From contig JAUHVN010000009.1 of NCBI GenBank assembly GCA_030425055.1, positions 1-23,941 on the forward strand: 23,941 bases of DNA, read 5' to 3'. Shown piece after piece: positions 21,664-23,941 of the stretch. The notes under the pieces are model-generated. The model was not told the DNA's origin. It was given only the letters and a program-made list of their open reading frames with translations, and ran no database searches. Numbering within the stretch: the stretch's first letter is position 1; each line of letters opens with the position of its first letter. The position numbers were made by a program, and so were the translations under genes. Source of the stretch: Actinomycetes bacterium. Its GTDB lineage: Bacteria; Actinomycetota; Actinomycetes; Actinomycetales; Microbacteriaceae.

Positions 21664-22803
21664 GTGAAGACCGAGACCGCATCCCTCCCCCGAGTGCGCA
21701 AGCGCGTACCGTTCTGGGACAACGCGCGCTTCGCGTGCATCACCCTCGTCGTGCTGGGCCACGCGATCCAGCGCCTCACGTACGACAGCGACATCGCTCT
21801 GGGGATGTATCTGCTGGTCTACGCGTTCCACATGCCCGCGTTCGCGATCATCTCGGGATACTTCTCGAAGTCCGAGTCGCCGGGTCCGCGGCAGATGGCA
21901 CGTGTCATCACCGACATCGTCGTGCCGTACGTCATCTTCGAGGGACTGTGGACGCTCACGAAGTGGCTCGTCGAGGGTCAGGCGAACCCCAACCTCACCC
22001 AGCCGGCGTGGACGCTGTGGTTCCTGCTGGCGCTCGGGATCTTCCGGCTGATCCTGCCCTACCTCGCGCTGCTGCGCTGGCCGCTGCTGTGGACGCTCGT
22101 GATCTCGATCGGCGCCGGGTACCTGCCCAACATCGACTCGACGTTCTCGCTGTCGCGCACGCTGGGCCTGCTGCCGTTCTTCACGCTCGGCTGGTGGATG
22201 CACCAGCACGACATCGTCGCGCGCTGGCGTCTGCTCGCGCAGTCGTGGTGGACCGTCGCGGTCTCTCTCGCGGTGTTCGCCGTCGCGGGGTGGGCGGCGT
22301 GGTTCTTCGTCGATGCGTGGCGCGAGATGAGCTTGCGCGACTGGTTGTTCTACGACGAGAACTACGCATCGATCGGCGGCACCCAGTGGTGGGCGGGCGG
22401 CGTGCGGCTCGCGCTGATGGCGGTGGCGCTCGTCCTCTCGGCGGCGCTGTTCGCGCTCGTCCCCCGCGGAACTCACTGGTGGACGCACTTCGGCCAGTAC
22501 ACGATGTACGTCTACCTGCTGCACTCCTTCGTGCTGTACCCGTTCCGCGAGTCGGGCGTGCTGCGGGGACTCGACCCGACCTGGCTGTGGCTGCCGATCG
22601 TCATCGTCGCCTCGGTGCTGATCTCACTGGGCCTCGCCACCAAGCCGGTACGATGGCTGTTCCGGCCGCTCGTCGAGCCCCGGCCGACCTGGCTGTTCGC
22701 CGACCGCACCCTCGCGCGCCGCGAGGGTCGGCGCAGCGATCCCACGGGCTCCAGGCGCCCGCGAGCGGATGCCGCGCACTCCGACCCGCGCCAGAACGGC
22801 TGA
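21664..22803 (+). CDS. Acyltransferase 3 family membrane protein
   Basis: A 379-residue integral membrane protein with about ten hydrophobic segments and a basic, disordered C-terminal tail (about 345-379). It begins with VPFWDNARFACITLVVLGHA (15-34), containing the catalytic-type histidine H33, then AFHMPAFAIISGYF. This is the layout of the fucose 4-O-acetylase-like (COG3594/NolL) subset of acyltransferase-3 proteins, which O-acylate surface or extracellular sugars. The acceptor is unknown. The GTG at 21664 has no ribosome-binding site but is 9 nt after TAGGGT. The stop lies 3 nt from the DyP gene, convergent. Confidence 0.88.
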   Translation: MKTETASLPRVRKRVPFWDNARFACITLVVLGHAIQRLTYDSDIALGMYLLVYAFHMPAFAIISGYFSKSESPGPRQMARVITDIVVPYVIFEGLWTLTKWLVEGQANPNLTQPAWTLWFLLALGIFRLILPYLALLRWPLLWTLVISIGAGYLPNIDSTFSLSRTLGLLPFFTLGWWMHQHDIVARWRLLAQSWWTVAVSLAVFAVAGWAAWFFVDAWREMSLRDWLFYDENYASIGGTQWWAGGVRLALMAVALVLSAALFALVPRGTHWWTHFGQYTMYVYLLHSFVLYPFRESGVLRGLDPTWLWLPIVIVASVLISLGLATKPVRWLFRPLVEPRPTWLFADRTLARREGRRSDPTGSRRPRADAAHSDPRQNG

Positions 22804-22806
22804 CGA

Positions 22807-23941
22807 TCAGGCGAACAGACCCGCTCCGACGAACGAGCCGGTCGCCGCGCCGGGCGGAACCGCCCATAGCCCCGATCCGACGTGGCGGAGGTACTCGTTC
22901 ATCACATCGGTGGACAGCGAGCGCTGGATGCGGATGAACTGCTCCGGCGACCGCTGGTACGAGAGGAAGAACAGCCCTGCGTCGAGCCGTCCGAGCGCAT
23001 TGTTCCCGTCGACGAAGTTGTAGCCGCGGCGCAGGATGCGCGCACCGCCGTTCGCGTCCGGATGCGCGAGGCGAACATGGCTGTCGGCCGGGATCACGGG
23101 TGATCCCGCGGCATCCGTCGCCGTGAAGTCCGGCTCGGTGAACTCGTCGCCGCCCGACAGCGGCGCACCCTCGCCCTTGTCGCGGCCGATGATGGCGTCC
23201 TGCTCGGCGAGGCGCACGCGGTCCCACGTCTCGATGAGCATCGCGATCTTGCGTGCGACGAGGTACGACCCACCGGCGAGCCAGGTCGGTTCGTCCGCCG
23301 AGCCCACCCAGACGTGCTCGTCGAGCGATGCGGTGTCGTCGGCGAGGATGTTCGCGGTGCCGTCCTTGAAACCGAACAGGTTGCGGGGTGTGGCCTGTTC
23401 GCTCGTCGTGCGCGACGTGCGCCCGAATCCCAGCTGCGACCAGCGCAGCGTCGCCCGCCCGAAGGCGATGCGGCTGAGGTTGCGCACCGCATGCACGGCG
23501 ACCTGCGGATCGTCGGCGCACGCCTGCACGAACAGGTCGCCGTCCGAGGCTGCCGGGTCGAGATCGTCGCCGAGGAACGCGGGGAGACGCTCGAGCAGCG
23601 GCGGTCGTCGGTCGGCGATGCCGTAGCGGTCGACGCCGTCGGCGACGAAGAGCGTGGGACCGAATCCGATCGTGATCGTCAGACGGCGCGCGGGAAGCCC
23701 GAGCGCCTCCCCCGTATCGTCTGGCGGAGCCTGCGGAGACCCGCCGACGGCGCCGGTGGCGCTCACCTCCAGCCCCTGCGTCATGCGTGACGCCGCGTAC
23801 GACCAGTCCTGAAGCAGCGTGATCAGGTCGTCGCGGTCGGTGCGGGCCATCATGTCGAAGGCGGCGAAGTGCAGGTGGTCCTGCACCGGAGTCGTGATGC
23901 CGGCCTGGTGGGCGCCGAAGAAGTCGAAGACCTCCGCGCCG
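22807..23941 (-). CDS. DyP-type peroxidase, EfeB-like, 5' end outside the window
   Basis: The visible 377 residues are the C-terminal bulk of a heme dye-decolorising peroxidase; the frame stays open to the edge. The first visible part, GAHQAGITTPVQDHLHFAAF, is the family core. GFKDGTAN is the distal GxxDG motif. The histidine in VRLAHPDANGG is the likely proximal heme ligand, and RGYNF follows. EfeB acts with EfeU and EfeO in iron uptake or heme deferrochelation; the Tat signal and any efeO/efeU genes would lie to the right. The C-terminus GSFVGAGLFA is complete. Assignment to EfeB rather than another DyP is probable, not proven. Confidence 0.9.
   Translation of the reverse strand, partial: GAEVFDFFGAHQAGITTPVQDHLHFAAFDMMARTDRDDLITLLQDWSYAASRMTQGLEVSATGAVGGSPQAPPDDTGEALGLPARRLTITIGFGPTLFVADGVDRYGIADRRPPLLERLPAFLGDDLDPAASDGDLFVQACADDPQVAVHAVRNLSRIAFGRATLRWSQLGFGRTSRTTSEQATPRNLFGFKDGTANILADDTASLDEHVWVGSADEPTWLAGGSYLVARKIAMLIETWDRVRLAEQDAIIGRDKGEGAPLSGGDEFTEPDFTATDAAGSPVIPADSHVRLAHPDANGGARILRRGYNFVDGNNALGRLDAGLFFLSYQRSPEQFIRIQRSLSTDVMNEYLRHVGSGLWAVPPGAATGSFVGAGLFA

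Noticed and set aside
1..23941. CRISPR arrays, insertion sequences, prophage, tRNA or rRNA genes
   Set aside because: No spaced direct repeats, transposase or integrase frames, or cloverleaf-like segments were seen.

Overview
The window is a GC-rich chromosomal segment from an actinobacterium, most likely a Microbacteriaceae member close to Microbacterium. The evidence is the gene content and order (thyA-folA-SDR-dapA-rnj, dapB, pnp, a DUF5302 protein next to a glutamate decarboxylase, and a CE1758/CE1759-type luciferase-like monooxygenase and FMN reductase pair), GTG/TTG starts, and many start codons that sit about 7 nt after a TANNNT -10 box (leaderless transcription). The genus is an inference. 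I see no phage, transposon, CRISPR array, tRNA or rRNA, and coding density is very high.

Layout. 1-3202 (minus strand): thyA-folA-SDR in tight array, then dapA with its own promoter, then the first 30 codons of ribonuclease J. 3334-5715 (plus): a membrane-anchored thioredoxin-like protein overlapping a DUF4395 membrane protein, then an OsmC-type thiol peroxidase overlapping a TIGR01777-family sugar-nucleotide epimerase-like protein. A 14-codon leader ORF ends on the osmC start codon. 5720-6984 (minus): dapB overlapping a small membrane/TPR protein. 7030-7634: a 22-bp inverted repeat and a GNAT acetyltransferase. 7622-9382 (minus): a histidine phosphatase and an aldo/keto reductase-fold protein in which all four catalytic-tetrad positions are substituted. 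9668-11914 (minus): pnp, with a hairpin-rich 3' region and a structured leader that probably carries the Actino-pnp RNA. 12211-13763 (plus): a DUF5302 small protein translationally coupled to glutamate decarboxylase. 13796-15751 (minus): a one-chain fusion of a GT4 glycosyltransferase and an SGNH hydrolase. 15890-16489 (plus): a DedA membrane protein. 16520-21611 (minus): a type-B carboxylesterase, an alpha/beta hydrolase, the LLM monooxygenase with its FMN reductase, and a fructosamine kinase that appears to start at CTG. 21664-22803 (plus): an acyltransferase-3 family membrane protein. 22807-23941 (minus): the C-terminal part of a DyP-type peroxidase (EfeB-like), cut by the window edge.

How genes work together. 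thyA and folA form the dTMP/tetrahydrofolate cycle. dapA and dapB are consecutive steps of lysine/diaminopimelate synthesis but are encoded apart. The thioredoxin, DUF4395 and OsmC genes look like a thiol-redox neighbourhood. The carboxylesterase, hydrolase, monooxygenase and flavin reductase could form a small catabolic or detoxification unit, and a perfect AT-rich palindrome just ahead of the monooxygenase looks like its operator.

Most of the window is ordinary core or near-core chromosome. The items that merit a second look are the tetrad-less aldo/keto reductase, the GT4-SGNH fusion, the leader ORF on osmC, the CTG-start kinase, the inverted repeat at 7030-7118, the LLM operator and the pnp leader. 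All comparisons were made by eye.
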